From Methylobacterium gnaphalii (lineage in GTDB: Bacteria; Pseudomonadota; Alphaproteobacteria; Rhizobiales; Beijerinckiaceae), in NCBI RefSeq assembly GCF_007992215.1, contig NZ_BJZV01000024.1, forward strand, positions 1 to 64,000: 64,000 nucleotides of DNA. Reading direction: 5' to 3'. This document shows positions 29,989-41,718 of the stretch, piece after piece. The notes below the pieces were generated by a model. It saw nothing but the letters and a program-made list of their open reading frames with translations, was not told where the DNA came from and did not search any database. Numbering within the stretch: position 1 is the first letter of the stretch; each line of letters begins with the position of its first letter. A program made the position numbers and the translations under genes.

Positions 29989-32141
29989 CAGGCGAATCGG
30001 CGGGTGCGGGCGACGAGCAGGCCGAGGCCGAGCAGCGTCAGGCCGAGCCAGAGGCGGATCTCGAAATCCGTCGCCGTCTGAGGCAGGGTCACGGCCGGAG
30101 CGGCGGCGCGGCGCAGCTCGGTGCGGCGCTGGACCTTAGGCGGTGCGATTGGGCCGGCCCGCTCGCCGGCCGGCCCAAACACCTTCTCGAAGTCCCAGCC
30201 CGCCGGCAGGTTCAGCGGCAGCTCGGCCGAGGTGAGGCGCGCTCCGGCCGGACGGCGCGGCGTGGCGTCGATAGCGACGAGGCTGGTGAGCCGGGTCATC
30301 AGCTTATGGCCGAGCGCCAGCTTGAGGATTGCCGCATCGGCTGCGTCCGGGCTCATCTTGCCAGTGATGCGCGCGGTCTCGGCATCGCCGATCTTGGCCC
30401 GCGCCCAGGCCTTCGAAATGCCGGCGCCTTCGGGGGCGGAGGATAGGTCGAGGGTCTGGGTCCACGGCTTGTCGCCGATGCGCCCGCTGAGCGTCAGCGT
30501 GCCCCCTGCCCGCGGCAGCTTGGCCGAGAGTATCAGCGGCTCGCCGCGGTAGAGATCGGGCAGCAGGTCGGGCGTCACGTCCGCGCCGCCTTCGGAGAAA
30601 GTCGCGGTGAGGTCGGTAACGACCGGGCTTTCGAGCTTGGAGAACAGCTCGCGGGTACGCTCGGCGACCTGATCGATCGTGCTGATCTGGGTGTAGCTGC
30701 CACGGCCGAGCTCGGCCGCGTGCTGCATGAGATGGCCGTTCGGCGCCGAGCCGATGCCGACCATGAAGAGCCGCGAGCGGCCCCTCCCCGCCGCGATGGC
30801 GGAAAAGATCTGGTCCTCGTTGCCGATGGCGCCGTCGGTCAGGAAAACGACTTGGCGAATGGTGCTCGTATCCTCAGCGCTGGCATCCTTGAGAGCCGCC
30901 TGCAGCGGAGCCAGCATCTCGGTGCCACCGCTGGCTTCGAGCGCCGCGACATAGGCCTTGGCTCGGTCGAGGTGGGCCTGATCAGTAGGCACGGAGGCCG
31001 GAAACACGCTGTCCATGGTGTGGTCGAAGCGGATGACGTTGAAGCGATCGGCGGGGCCGAGGCGGTCGAGCGCGGCGAGCAAGCCGGCCTTGGCCTGGCG
31101 GATCGAGGTGCCGCCCATCGAGCCGGAATTGTCGATGACGAAGGTGACGTCGCGTGGGCTGCGCGGGCCGACCTTGCCCTCGGGCGGGGTCACCGCGACG
31201 AGGACATAAGCCTCGTTGCCGACATGCTCGCGGAAGAGGCCGACGGCCGGCGTCACGCTCGGGGTAGGCTTCCAGACCAGCTCGAAGTCGCTGTCGGCTG
31301 GAACCGGGCCGTCGGCGAGGCTGATGCTGCGGCTCTGTGGGCCGGTCTCCTCGATCTTGACCTTGTGGGTGTCGCTACGGAGCGCGCCGATGTCGAAGCC
31401 GGCTTTCAGGGTAACATTGACGGTGACCGGATTGACCGGCGCGTGCTTCGCCGAGACGAGGACCGGCGGGGTGATGCGCTGGCCGTCCGGCACCGGATCG
31501 GCGGCTGCCGTCGTGGTGCCCTCGCCGACGAGGTTCACCACCGGCGGGGCCGGGTTGTAGCGCGGTGCGACCACGAGGGGCACGCGCAGCGAATAGCGGT
31601 CGCCGGTATGGCGCACGGTCTGCTGGTACTCGATGCGCACCAGCACGGTCTCGCCGGGGCCGATATTGGCCACTGCGTTGGTGAAGACGTTGGGGCGCTC
31701 CTGCTCGGTGAGCGCCGCCGTCTTGCCCTCGCTCTTGGCCGCCTCGTAGTCCCGTTTGGCTTGGGCGCGCTCGCGGATGTCGGCGACGACGATGCGCTCG
31801 CCGATGACGAGCTTCATGCTGTCCACCGCCGCATCCTCCGGCAGGGGGTAGACATAGGTGCCCTCGACCCACTCCTTCGTGGTGTTGCGGAAGGCCTGGG
31901 TGACAACGGCACGAGCGGTCGGCCCGCTGACATCGACGGTGACGTCGGTCATCAGCCGCGGGGCGTCGACCGGGGCCGTGCCGTCGGGACCGCGCAGGAC
32001 GAGCTCGCCGCTGCCCGGGGGAGGCGTCGCCGCTCGGCTCGCGCCAGGAATCGCGAACAGGGTGAGTAGTCCGAGGACGAGGGGGTCGAGCCGGGCGCCG
32101 CGCGGCGGCTTTCGCAAGCCGAGGGTGAGGCTGGGTGTCAT
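29988..32141 (-). CDS. Sortase substrate: VIT/VWA protein with LPQTAT sorting signal
   Basis: 717 residues, of the marine proteobacterial sortase target family. A signal peptide (LVLGLLTLFAIPGASRA, about residues 20-37) is followed by a VIT domain (VTQAFRNTTKEWVEGTYVYP) and a VWA domain with an intact MIDAS motif DNSGSMGGTS and later TDGAIGNED. A C-terminal sorting signal follows: LPQTAT at residue 686, a hydrophobic span (LWLGLTLLGLGLLVA) and RTRRF at the end. ATG 32141 is preceded by GGAG. The sortase gene follows with a TGATG overlap. The protein is probably anchored in an envelope membrane or surface after sortase cleavage; its binding partner is unknown. Confidence 0.93.
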   Translation of the reverse strand: MTPSLTLGLRKPPRGARLDPLVLGLLTLFAIPGASRAATPPPGSGELVLRGPDGTAPVDAPRLMTDVTVDVSGPTARAVVTQAFRNTTKEWVEGTYVYPLPEDAAVDSMKLVIGERIVVADIRERAQAKRDYEAAKSEGKTAALTEQERPNVFTNAVANIGPGETVLVRIEYQQTVRHTGDRYSLRVPLVVAPRYNPAPPVVNLVGEGTTTAAADPVPDGQRITPPVLVSAKHAPVNPVTVNVTLKAGFDIGALRSDTHKVKIEETGPQSRSISLADGPVPADSDFELVWKPTPSVTPAVGLFREHVGNEAYVLVAVTPPEGKVGPRSPRDVTFVIDNSGSMGGTSIRQAKAGLLAALDRLGPADRFNVIRFDHTMDSVFPASVPTDQAHLDRAKAYVAALEASGGTEMLAPLQAALKDASAEDTSTIRQVVFLTDGAIGNEDQIFSAIAAGRGRSRLFMVGIGSAPNGHLMQHAAELGRGSYTQISTIDQVAERTRELFSKLESPVVTDLTATFSEGGADVTPDLLPDLYRGEPLILSAKLPRAGGTLTLSGRIGDKPWTQTLDLSSAPEGAGISKAWARAKIGDAETARITGKMSPDAADAAILKLALGHKLMTRLTSLVAIDATPRRPAGARLTSAELPLNLPAGWDFEKVFGPAGERAGPIAPPKVQRRTELRRAAAPAVTLPQTATDFEIRLWLGLTLLGLGLLVARTRRFA

Positions 32142-32761
32142 GATAAAGCTCCGATCGTCCGGCAGCCGCGCCGGATTGATCGGAAGCGTCACGCAGGGGG
32201 CGATTCGCCGCCACGGGAAGTGTCACGCTTCTTCGGCCGTGGTCCGGACTGAGGCGGCGGAGCAGAGCGGATTGGTGCGGTGCCTGTGCGGGATCGTGCG
32301 GTTCCCACAAAAATCTCGGCGTCGTCCGGCCAGCGGCAGACTGTTTGAGTGCCGCTGCCGCGTTCTCCGGTCATCGCCTGGGGCAAACGAAGCCACCCCA
32401 TTTCGTCCCACCGATATACCGCGCGCCTGCGCATTCTCGGGTTCGCACCAGAAGAACGGCAGCGAGTGCGGCCGTGACGGCGATGATCAGACATGTCGTT
32501 CGGTTCGGCATGGTGGCAATCGCGATATGGGCGATCGCCGAATGTTCCGCATCGGATCGGCCCTTCGAAGGACTGCGTGGATGCATCTTCTTCATTCGCC
32601 GCGGGAAATGTCGGGTGACGAGGCTCTGTACTCTTTTCGTTCCAATCGGTAGGGATGCGCTCGACTGACCTTGTCCAAGTTCTGCAGAGCACGACATGGG
32701 TCTTGCGCGGTGCCGCAAAAGCCCGCGTGCCTCTTCGATCGCATCCGAGACTGAGCCTTGC
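32142..32761. other. Intergenic stretch, possible short ORF only
   Basis: 620 bp between the divergent sortase-substrate and uvrA genes. Apart from a possible 46-residue minus-strand ORF (32371-32511, listed separately) I see no convincing gene. The longer open frames at 32189-32692 (minus) and 32345-32668 (plus) are Arg/Ser/Pro-rich shadows of one another. The uvrA and sortase-substrate promoters must lie here. Confidence 0.45.
32371..32511 (-). CDS. 46-residue membrane peptide, possible
   Basis: ATG 32511 opens MPNRTTCLIIAVTAALAAVL, a signal- or anchor-like helix, followed by a polar end with GTKWGGFVCPRR. A short hydrophobic start with a Cys/Arg-rich tail is seen in several small alphaproteobacterial proteins. 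No ribosome binding site is evident, so it is only a candidate. It is upstream of the sortase-substrate gene on the same strand, 230 bp from its start. Confidence 0.3.
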   Translation of the reverse strand: MPNRTTCLIIAVTAALAAVLLVRTRECAGARYIGGTKWGGFVCPRR

Positions 32762-35806
<3,045 letters not shown>

Positions 35807-36341
35807 GTCGAATCGCGATCCATCCGCGTCCGGCTTGGGCCGGACTGCCACGCTTGATTCGTGTCGGAGTGTTTGCTGGAGGTCATGGAGGGGTGGCCCG
35901 GCGGCTCCTGGCCGACGACCTGCTGCGGCGAGGTCCAAGGCCGGGCCGACAGCGAGATGCGCAATCCTCCCTGCCGATCTGCTCAAGCCTCCCGAGCGCG
36001 TGCCGACAGCAAAGCTTTGATCTGCATGTGATATTTTGCCGAGCGCGGCCGGCCAATGGTCTGGAGCGCTCCGCAAACAACGCGCACGCAACCCTTTGTT
36101 GCTCTGCCGTAAAAATGCGGCTTTTGCGCAACGGTGATCCTGCAACTGCCCAGGCTTACGGCAAAGCTCTGTCCTTCCGGATCGGACTGTAGAATAGTTC
36201 CCAACGTTGAGACTTGAGGTGGGGCCGTAAGGGGGCGCCCGGGACGACCGTACAGAACCCGCGAAGCAAAGCGAGGTACTGACCAAGTCGTTCGGGGGCT
36301 ACGGGGCGGACGCCTGAAATCCTTGGGAAGGAATGATAACA
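35807..36341. other. Gene-free leader of the outer-membrane protein gene
   Basis: About 535 bp without a gene I can support; the open frames here have mixed composition. Downstream of uvrA is a GTCCGGC...GGCCGGAC hairpin (35827-35845) without a T-run. Around 36098-36132 a longer imperfect hairpin (GTTGC...GCCG...CGGC...GCAAC) precedes the next gene. The very strongly expressed-looking gene at 36342 needs a promoter and perhaps a long leader, and this is where they must be. Confidence 0.4.
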
Positions 36342-37340
36342 ATGTTGAAGAACTGGATCGCTGCGGGGGCGCTCGCGCTCACCGCCGGCATGACCACCAC
36401 CGCTGCCTTCGCCCAGACCACCACCGTTCCCGGTGAGCAGGTCGGTCTCGCGACCGGTGCTCCGCTGCCCGAGGGCGTGTATGCCCTCAACACGTTCGTC
36501 TACCGCAGCAACGACTTCAACCCGGCCGGCGCCGGCGTCGACGTCGCTGTCAACGTCCCGGTCATCGTCTGGTCGACCCCGTGGGTTCCGCTCGGCGGCC
36601 GCCTCGAGCTCCTCGTCGCTCCCCCGACTGTGTTCGCCTTCGGTCGTGGCGGCGGTGCAACCGGCGTGCGTGATCTCTCGATCAACGTCGGTACCTTCGT
36701 CGGCGGTATCTGGGCCTTCGATCTCGGTGGCAACTTCGGCGTGTCGCTGCTCGGCGGTGCCTACCTGAACGACCTGAACGGCGACCGCGGTCTCCTCGTG
36801 GCGAACAACGGCACCCCGCTGAACCCGCTCGGTGCGGTTCTCGGCCAGCTCTCCTCCAACACCTACCGTATTGGTGTGGCTGGTTCGTACACCGGCGACG
36901 GCTGGAACCTCACCGCCAACCTGACCTACAACTTCTACGACACGCCGGCCCGCTTCGAGAACGCGAACGCGATCGCTCGCACGTTCCTGTATCGTCCGTC
37001 GGACGCCCTCAACCTCGACCTGACCGCGACGAAGAAGTTCGACCTCTTCAACGAGGGTAAGGCCAAGTTCGAGTTCGGCGCCATCGGTTACGGTACCGTC
37101 AACCTCGACACCAGCGCCTCCACGCTGGCCTTCAACAACCGTGGCTACTTCGCCCTCGGTGGTCTCATCGGCTACGACTTCGGCCTGTTCACGGCTCAGG
37201 CTTACGTTGCCCACTACGTGGCGTCCGACCGTCGCGCCTACGGCAACGGCGACATCACCGAAGGTTGGTTCCGCGTGATCGTGCCCCTGTACTCGCCGAC
37301 CCCGGCGCCTGCTCCGGCCCCGATCGTCCGCAAGTACTGA
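36342..37340 (+). CDS. Outer-membrane beta-barrel protein (SphA/COG4313-like)
   Basis: 332 residues. A signal peptide (MLKNWIAAGALALTAGMTTT...AFAQ) is followed by an anti-parallel beta-barrel with many Gly/aromatic strands (GGIWAFDLGGNFGVSLLGGA, GYDFGLFTAQAYVAHYVAS), finishing in a Pro/Ala linker and a terminal IVRKY. It resembles the 'phenol degradation MetA pathway' transporter family (COG4313); the assignment to a substrate is not supported. The start is ATG 36342, 9 bases after GGAAGGAA. Codon use is markedly C/T-ending for Gly, Val and Asn, as in highly expressed genes. A strong terminator follows at 37381-37416, so it is a single-gene unit. Confidence 0.7.
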   Translation: MLKNWIAAGALALTAGMTTTAAFAQTTTVPGEQVGLATGAPLPEGVYALNTFVYRSNDFNPAGAGVDVAVNVPVIVWSTPWVPLGGRLELLVAPPTVFAFGRGGGATGVRDLSINVGTFVGGIWAFDLGGNFGVSLLGGAYLNDLNGDRGLLVANNGTPLNPLGAVLGQLSSNTYRIGVAGSYTGDGWNLTANLTYNFYDTPARFENANAIARTFLYRPSDALNLDLTATKKFDLFNEGKAKFEFGAIGYGTVNLDTSASTLAFNNRGYFALGGLIGYDFGLFTAQAYVAHYVASDRRAYGNGDITEGWFRVIVPLYSPTPAPAPAPIVRKY

Positions 37341-37380
37341 TCCGAACCGGGGCGCTTCACGGCGCCCCGACGGTCGAACC

Positions 37381-37416
37381 AAAAGCCGTCCGATCCATCT
37401 GGATCGGGCGGTTTTT
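37381..37416 (+). terminator. Strong intrinsic terminator of the outer-membrane gene
   Basis: AAAAGCCGTCCGATCC pairs with GGATCGGGCGGTTTT (16 pairs with two G-U) across a 4-base loop and ends in a run of T. A shorter GGGGCGC/GCGCCCC hairpin just upstream (37349-37368) may assist. Confidence 0.9.
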
Positions 37417-37962
37417 CTTTGCTCGTGCAATCCGGCGTGCAGCCGAACCTCCCAGCAGCCGTCACGATTACGCACGGCCATCACGAGGATGAGGCGCACG
37501 GGCCATCTCCCCGCGGCGTTGCCACCGCCGCGCTCGGTGGCCCGCGACGGCGGTTCGTGCCGCAACGCTGGCCAAGATCCTACGGCTGGCTGCGCGTGAT
37601 GGATGCGTCGAAGACGATCTCCGAAAATGCGGTCGATCCAACGGATCACACGACGTTCGTCGTTGCTGTGAGGGCCGCCGGCCTCGTCGACACACTCAGC
37701 AGCGCCAGTCCGTTCACGGTGTTCGTGCCGACCAGCGCCGCCCTTGGGACGGTGTCGCCCGGCGCCGTCGACACCCTGCCCTGTGGTTCCCTCAACGGAC
37801 GGTGCAGATATCCGGAGCAGAGACGGCGCAGTTGCTCCATGCTGCAGCGCTGCGGATCGCGGGGCATCGTCCTGCGACGCGATCGCCGCGGCACCCGGGT
37901 GTCGGATTGAGAGAGCCGCCCCTATTTCTCCGGCGACCCGCTGACTTCACTGGAGCGAGGCC
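37417..37962. other. Stretch with a fasciclin remnant
   Basis: About 545 bp with no intact gene. Part of it (37599-37778, listed separately) is a fasciclin-domain remnant. The rest shows no gene I can support; the protease-like gene begins at 37963. Confidence 0.5.
37599..37778 (+). pseudogene. Fasciclin-domain gene remnant
   Basis: In this frame the sequence reads MDASKTISENAVDPTDHTTF, then VVAVRAAGLVDTLSSASPFT, then VFVPTSAALGTVSPGAVDTL, which is the first half of a FAS1 (fasciclin) domain: the 'TI.ENAV...DHTT...V.AAGLVDTL....PFTVF.PT..A' pattern. The domain breaks off after VDTL and no later FAS1 block (for example the YHVV helix) is visible in any frame I read. There is no signal peptide in front. 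It looks like a truncated remnant. Confidence 0.65.
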
Positions 37963-38937
37963 ATGGCCGTCCCAGACCTTTCCAGAATTCCCGCCTCCGT
38001 CCAGCCCAAGCCGTCCGACTATGGCTATGATCTCGAGCGAGCGCTGACCTCCGTCGTCACCCTGTCGAGTCGCGTGCCCCCCGAGGCCTTCACGGCCGAC
38101 ACGCTCGGCACCGAGCGGGCCGGCAACGGCGTGGTGATCGACGAGGACGGGCTCGTGCTCACGGTCGGCTACCTCGTCATGGAGGCCGAATCCGTCTGGC
38201 TCACCACGCATGACGGACGTTCGGTGCCCGCGCATGTCGTCGGCTTCGATGCGGTCACAGGCTTCGGGCTGGTTCAGGCACTCGGCCGGCTCGACCTTCC
38301 CGCCCTCGCGATCGGCCGGTCGGCGAAGCTGCAGATCGGCGACAAGGCGGTGGTGGCCGGCGCGGGCGGACGCGGGCACAGCGTCGCGGTGGAACTTGTC
38401 GCCCGCCAGGAATTCGCCGGCTACTGGGAATACGTGCTCGACGAGGCGCTGTTCACGGCGCCAGCCCACCCGCATTGGGGCGGCACCGCACTGATCGGAC
38501 CTGACGGTGACCTTCTCGGGATCGGTTCGCTGCAATTGCAGCAGGGCAGCTCGGGTCGCGCTCGGGCGATCAACATGGTCGTGCCGATCGACCTGCTGCT
38601 GCCGATCCTCGACGAGCTGCGCCTGCGCGGCCGTACCACCGCGCCGCCGCGCCCCTGGCTCGGCCTCTACGCCACCGAGACCGATAATGGCGTCGTGGTG
38701 ATGGGCGTGGTCGATGATGGCCCGGCGCAGGCGGCGGACCTGCGCCCCGGCGATATCCTCTCGGCCGTGGCGGGCGAGCCCGTCGCCGATCTCGCGGGCT
38801 TCTTCCGGCAGGTCTGGGCGCTGGGTGAGGCGGGCGCACGGGTGCCGCTGAGCGTGCATCGCGATGGCAGGCAGATTGCGCTGTCGGTGATGTCAGGCGA
38901 TCGCGACAGCTATCTCATGCAACCCATGCTGCACTGA
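37963..38937 (+). CDS. HtrA/S1C-like protein lacking the catalytic triad, with PDZ domain
   Basis: 324 residues, trypsin-like fold plus C-terminal PDZ domain (RPWLGLYATETDNGVVVMGV, GPAQAADLRPGDILSAVAGE). The three catalytic positions are altered. The His motif GYxVTNxHVV reads GLVLTVGYLV (Tyr70), the Asp position reads DAVTGFGLVQ (Gly100), and the Ser motif GNSGGxLxN reads PHWGGTALIG (Trp172). The fold residues around them are conserved. There is no signal peptide, so it is probably cytoplasmic. It could act as a chaperone or PDZ adaptor. This is inferred from the alignment of motifs by eye. Confidence 0.8.
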   Translation: MAVPDLSRIPASVQPKPSDYGYDLERALTSVVTLSSRVPPEAFTADTLGTERAGNGVVIDEDGLVLTVGYLVMEAESVWLTTHDGRSVPAHVVGFDAVTGFGLVQALGRLDLPALAIGRSAKLQIGDKAVVAGAGGRGHSVAVELVARQEFAGYWEYVLDEALFTAPAHPHWGGTALIGPDGDLLGIGSLQLQQGSSGRARAINMVVPIDLLLPILDELRLRGRTTAPPRPWLGLYATETDNGVVVMGVVDDGPAQAADLRPGDILSAVAGEPVADLAGFFRQVWALGEAGARVPLSVHRDGRQIALSVMSGDRDSYLMQPMLH

Positions 38938-38983
38938 CGCCACGCCCGTTGATCCTCCGGGGCACGATCCGCTATTTCGGCGC

Positions 38984-40408
38984 ATGACCGGAACGGACCC
39001 CATTCACATCGTCGGCGGCGGGCTCGCGGGCTCGGAGGCGGCCTGGCAGATCGCCGAGGCCGGCCGCCCGGTCGTCCTCCACGAGATGCGGCCCCTCCGC
39101 CGCACCGATGCGCATCAGTCGCAGGATCTCGCCGAGCTCGTCTGCTCGAACTCCTTCCGCTCGGATGACGCCAACGGCAATGCCGTCGGCCTTCTGCATC
39201 AGGAGATGCGCACGCTCGGCTCGCTGATCATGCGCGCGGCCGATGCCCATCAGGTGCCGGCAGGCGGCGCGTTAGCGGTCGACCGGGATGGGTTCGCTGC
39301 CGCAGTCACCGCAGCGCTGGAAGCCCATCCCAACGTCACCATTCTGCGCGAGGAAATCGACGGGCTGCCGCCAGCCGAATGGGGGCAGGTGATCATCGCC
39401 ACCGGCCCCCTCACCTCCCCGGCGCTGGCCGACGCCATTGCCCGGCTGACCGGCGCGGAATCGCTCGCGTTCTTCGATGCCATCGCGCCGATCGTGCACC
39501 GCGACTCGATCGACATGAGCAAGGCCTGGTTTCAGTCGCGCTACGACAAGGCGGGTCCTGGCGGCACGGGCGCGGACTATCTCAACTGCCCGATGAACCG
39601 CGAGCAGTACGACGCCTTCGTCCGCGCGTTGATCGAGGGGGAGAAGACGAGCTTCAAGGATTGGGAGGCCTCGACACCCTATTTCGACGGCTGCCTGCCG
39701 ATCGAGGTCATGGCCGAGCGTGGGCCGGAGACCCTGCGCCACGGGCCGATGAAACCGGTCGGGCTGACCAACCCGCATGACCCGACCGTGAAGGCCTGCG
39801 CCATCGTCCAGTTACGCCAGGACAACGCGCTCGGCACCCTCTACAATATGGTCGGGTTCCAGACGAAGCTGAAACACGCCGAGCAGGTCCGGGTTTTTCG
39901 AACGATTCCCGGGCTGGAGAACGCAGAGTTCGCGCGCCTCGGCGGCCTCCACCGCAACACCTATCTCGACAGCCCGCGCCTGCTTGACGCCACCCTGCGG
40001 CTGAAGGCCGAGCCGCGCCTCCGCTTCGCCGGCCAGATCACCGGCTGTGAAGGCTATGTCGAGAGCGCCGCCGTCGGGCTGATGGCCGGCCGCTTCGCCG
40101 TTGCCGAACGTCGCGGCCACCCGCTGGCGCCCCTGCCCCAGACCACGGCGCTCGGCGCGTTGATCGCACACATCACCGACGGCCATCTCGTCGCCGAGGA
40201 GGAGGCGGGCAAGCCGCGCTCCTTCCAGCCGATGAACGTGAATTTCGGGCTGTTCCCGCCGCTCGAGCGTGCGCCGCGCAACGAGACGGGCAAGCGCCTG
40301 CGCGGACCCGAGAAGGCGGCATTGAAGAAGCGGGCGCTGACCGATCGGGCGCGAGAGGATCTCGCCGCCTGGATGGGCGGCGACGTCCCGCGCGCAGCCG
40401 CGGAATGA
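38984..40408 (+). CDS. trmFO: tRNA (uracil-54-C5)-methyltransferase TrmFO
   Basis: 474-residue FAD- and folate-dependent enzyme making ribothymidine at tRNA position 54, using methylenetetrahydrofolate. The FAD-binding start is HIVGGGLAGSEAAWQIAEAG and the family stretches LAELVCSNSFRSDD, YLNCPMNREQYDAF, GCLPIEVMAERG and GLHRNTYLDSP are present. A catalytic Cys is expected in the CSNS region. The stop overlaps the start of the following MFS gene (ATGA). Confidence 0.96.
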   Translation: MTGTDPIHIVGGGLAGSEAAWQIAEAGRPVVLHEMRPLRRTDAHQSQDLAELVCSNSFRSDDANGNAVGLLHQEMRTLGSLIMRAADAHQVPAGGALAVDRDGFAAAVTAALEAHPNVTILREEIDGLPPAEWGQVIIATGPLTSPALADAIARLTGAESLAFFDAIAPIVHRDSIDMSKAWFQSRYDKAGPGGTGADYLNCPMNREQYDAFVRALIEGEKTSFKDWEASTPYFDGCLPIEVMAERGPETLRHGPMKPVGLTNPHDPTVKACAIVQLRQDNALGTLYNMVGFQTKLKHAEQVRVFRTIPGLENAEFARLGGLHRNTYLDSPRLLDATLRLKAEPRLRFAGQITGCEGYVESAAVGLMAGRFAVAERRGHPLAPLPQTTALGALIAHITDGHLVAEEEAGKPRSFQPMNVNFGLFPPLERAPRNETGKRLRGPEKAALKKRALTDRAREDLAAWMGGDVPRAAAE

Positions 40409-41718
40409 GCGGGACGGCGTCGGGATCAACGCTCGGGGCGATCCTGCGCGTCACCTCCGGGAATTTCCTGGAGATGTTCGATTTCTTCCTGTTCGGCTTC
40501 TACGCGAACCACATCGCTGCCGCCTTCTTCCCGACCGACAGCGCCTTCGCCTCGTTGATGCTGGCCTTCGCCACCTTTGGCGCAGGCTTTCTCATGCGGC
40601 CCCTCGGTGCAGTGGTGCTCGGTGCTCTCACCGATCGGGTCGGGCGCCGAAGGGGCCTGATCGTTACACTCGCCATCATGGCGATGGGCACGGTGCTGAT
40701 CGCCTTCGTGCCGTCCTATGCCATCCTCGGCCTCACGGCCCCGCTCCTGGTGCTGACGGGCCGCCTGCTCCAGGGCTTTTCCGCGGGCGCCGAACTCGGT
40801 GGCGTCTCGGTCTATCTGGCGGAGCTGGCCAAGCCAGGCCACGAAGGGTTCACGGTAGCCTGGCAGTCGGCCAGCCAGCAGGTCGCGGTGATGGCCGCGG
40901 CGGCGGTCGGCTTCGTGCTCAACCGCGCCCTCCTGCCGGAGCAGATGGCGCAGTGGGGCTGGCGCATCCCGTTCCTGCTGAGCTGCCTGTTGGTGCCGTT
41001 CCTCTTCTACATCCGCGCCTCGCTGCAGGAGACGCAGGCGTTCGCCCAACGGAAGCACCACCCGGAGCTTGGCGAGAGCCTGAGGAAGCTTCTCGAGAAC
41101 CGCCGGATCGTACTGCTCGGCATGTTGCTCGTGGCGATGACAACGATCAGCTTCTACGCAATCACGGTCTACACGCCGACCTTCGGCCGGATCGTGCTGG
41201 GTTTGAGCGATACCGACAGCCTGATCGTCACCTTCCTCATCGCCGCCTCCAACTTCGTCTGGCTGCCGGTGATGGGCGCCCTCTCCGACCGGATCGGCCG
41301 CCAGCCCATTCTGCTCGTCTTCTCGGCGCTGACGCTGGTCACAGCCTATCCGGTGCTCTCGTGGCTGACCGGGCATGCCAGCTTCTCCGCCCTGCTTGGC
41401 GTGCTGCTGTGGTTCTCCTTCCTCTACGGCAGCTACAACGGCGCGATGGTCGTGGCGCTCACCGAGATCGTTCCCGGCGAGGTTCGCACGGCCGGTTTCT
41501 CGCTGGCCTATTCGCTGGCGACGGCTCTGTTCGGTGGCATGACGCCGATTGTCTCGACCTGGGCGATCAGGGAATTCGGCGACAAGGCTGCGCCCGGCCT
41601 CTGGATGGCGCTCGGCGGTGCCTGCGGTCTTGTGGCGACGCTTCTCGTCTACCGGGCCCCGTCGGGCCGTGCTGCCACCCCGGAAGCGATCGTGCCGGGT
41701 GCCGCCAGGCGTCCCTGA
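40405..41718 (+). CDS. MFS transporter, MHS (dicarboxylate/tricarboxylate-type) family
   Basis: 437-residue, 12-span symporter of the metabolite:H+ family, closest in feel to citrate/tricarballylate carriers (TcuC/CitA). Hallmarks are NFLEMFDFFLFGFYANHIAA, loop motif A GALTDRVGRRRGL, LLQGFSAGAELGGVSVYLAE, and a second motif GALSDRIGRQPIL. The substrate is likely an organic acid but cannot be pinned down. The ATG overlaps the trmFO stop. The last 70 bp overlap the convergent GNAT gene. Confidence 0.9.
   Translation: MSGTASGSTLGAILRVTSGNFLEMFDFFLFGFYANHIAAAFFPTDSAFASLMLAFATFGAGFLMRPLGAVVLGALTDRVGRRRGLIVTLAIMAMGTVLIAFVPSYAILGLTAPLLVLTGRLLQGFSAGAELGGVSVYLAELAKPGHEGFTVAWQSASQQVAVMAAAAVGFVLNRALLPEQMAQWGWRIPFLLSCLLVPFLFYIRASLQETQAFAQRKHHPELGESLRKLLENRRIVLLGMLLVAMTTISFYAITVYTPTFGRIVLGLSDTDSLIVTFLIAASNFVWLPVMGALSDRIGRQPILLVFSALTLVTAYPVLSWLTGHASFSALLGVLLWFSFLYGSYNGAMVVALTEIVPGEVRTAGFSLAYSLATALFGGMTPIVSTWAIREFGDKAAPGLWMALGGACGLVATLLVYRAPSGRAATPEAIVPGAARRP

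Noticed and set aside
30720..32069. 449-codon plus-strand frame over the VIT/VWA gene
   Set aside because: Antisense to a gene with signal peptide, MIDAS motif and sorting signal; composition is typical of a shadow frame.
32189..32692. 167-codon minus-strand frame upstream of the sortase substrate
   Set aside because: Arg/Thr/Pro-rich throughout, without a start context. A shorter candidate at 32371-32511 is kept instead, at low confidence.
35854..36192. 112-codon frame after uvrA
   Set aside because: Mixed composition with scattered Cys and no motif; lies in the leader of the next gene.
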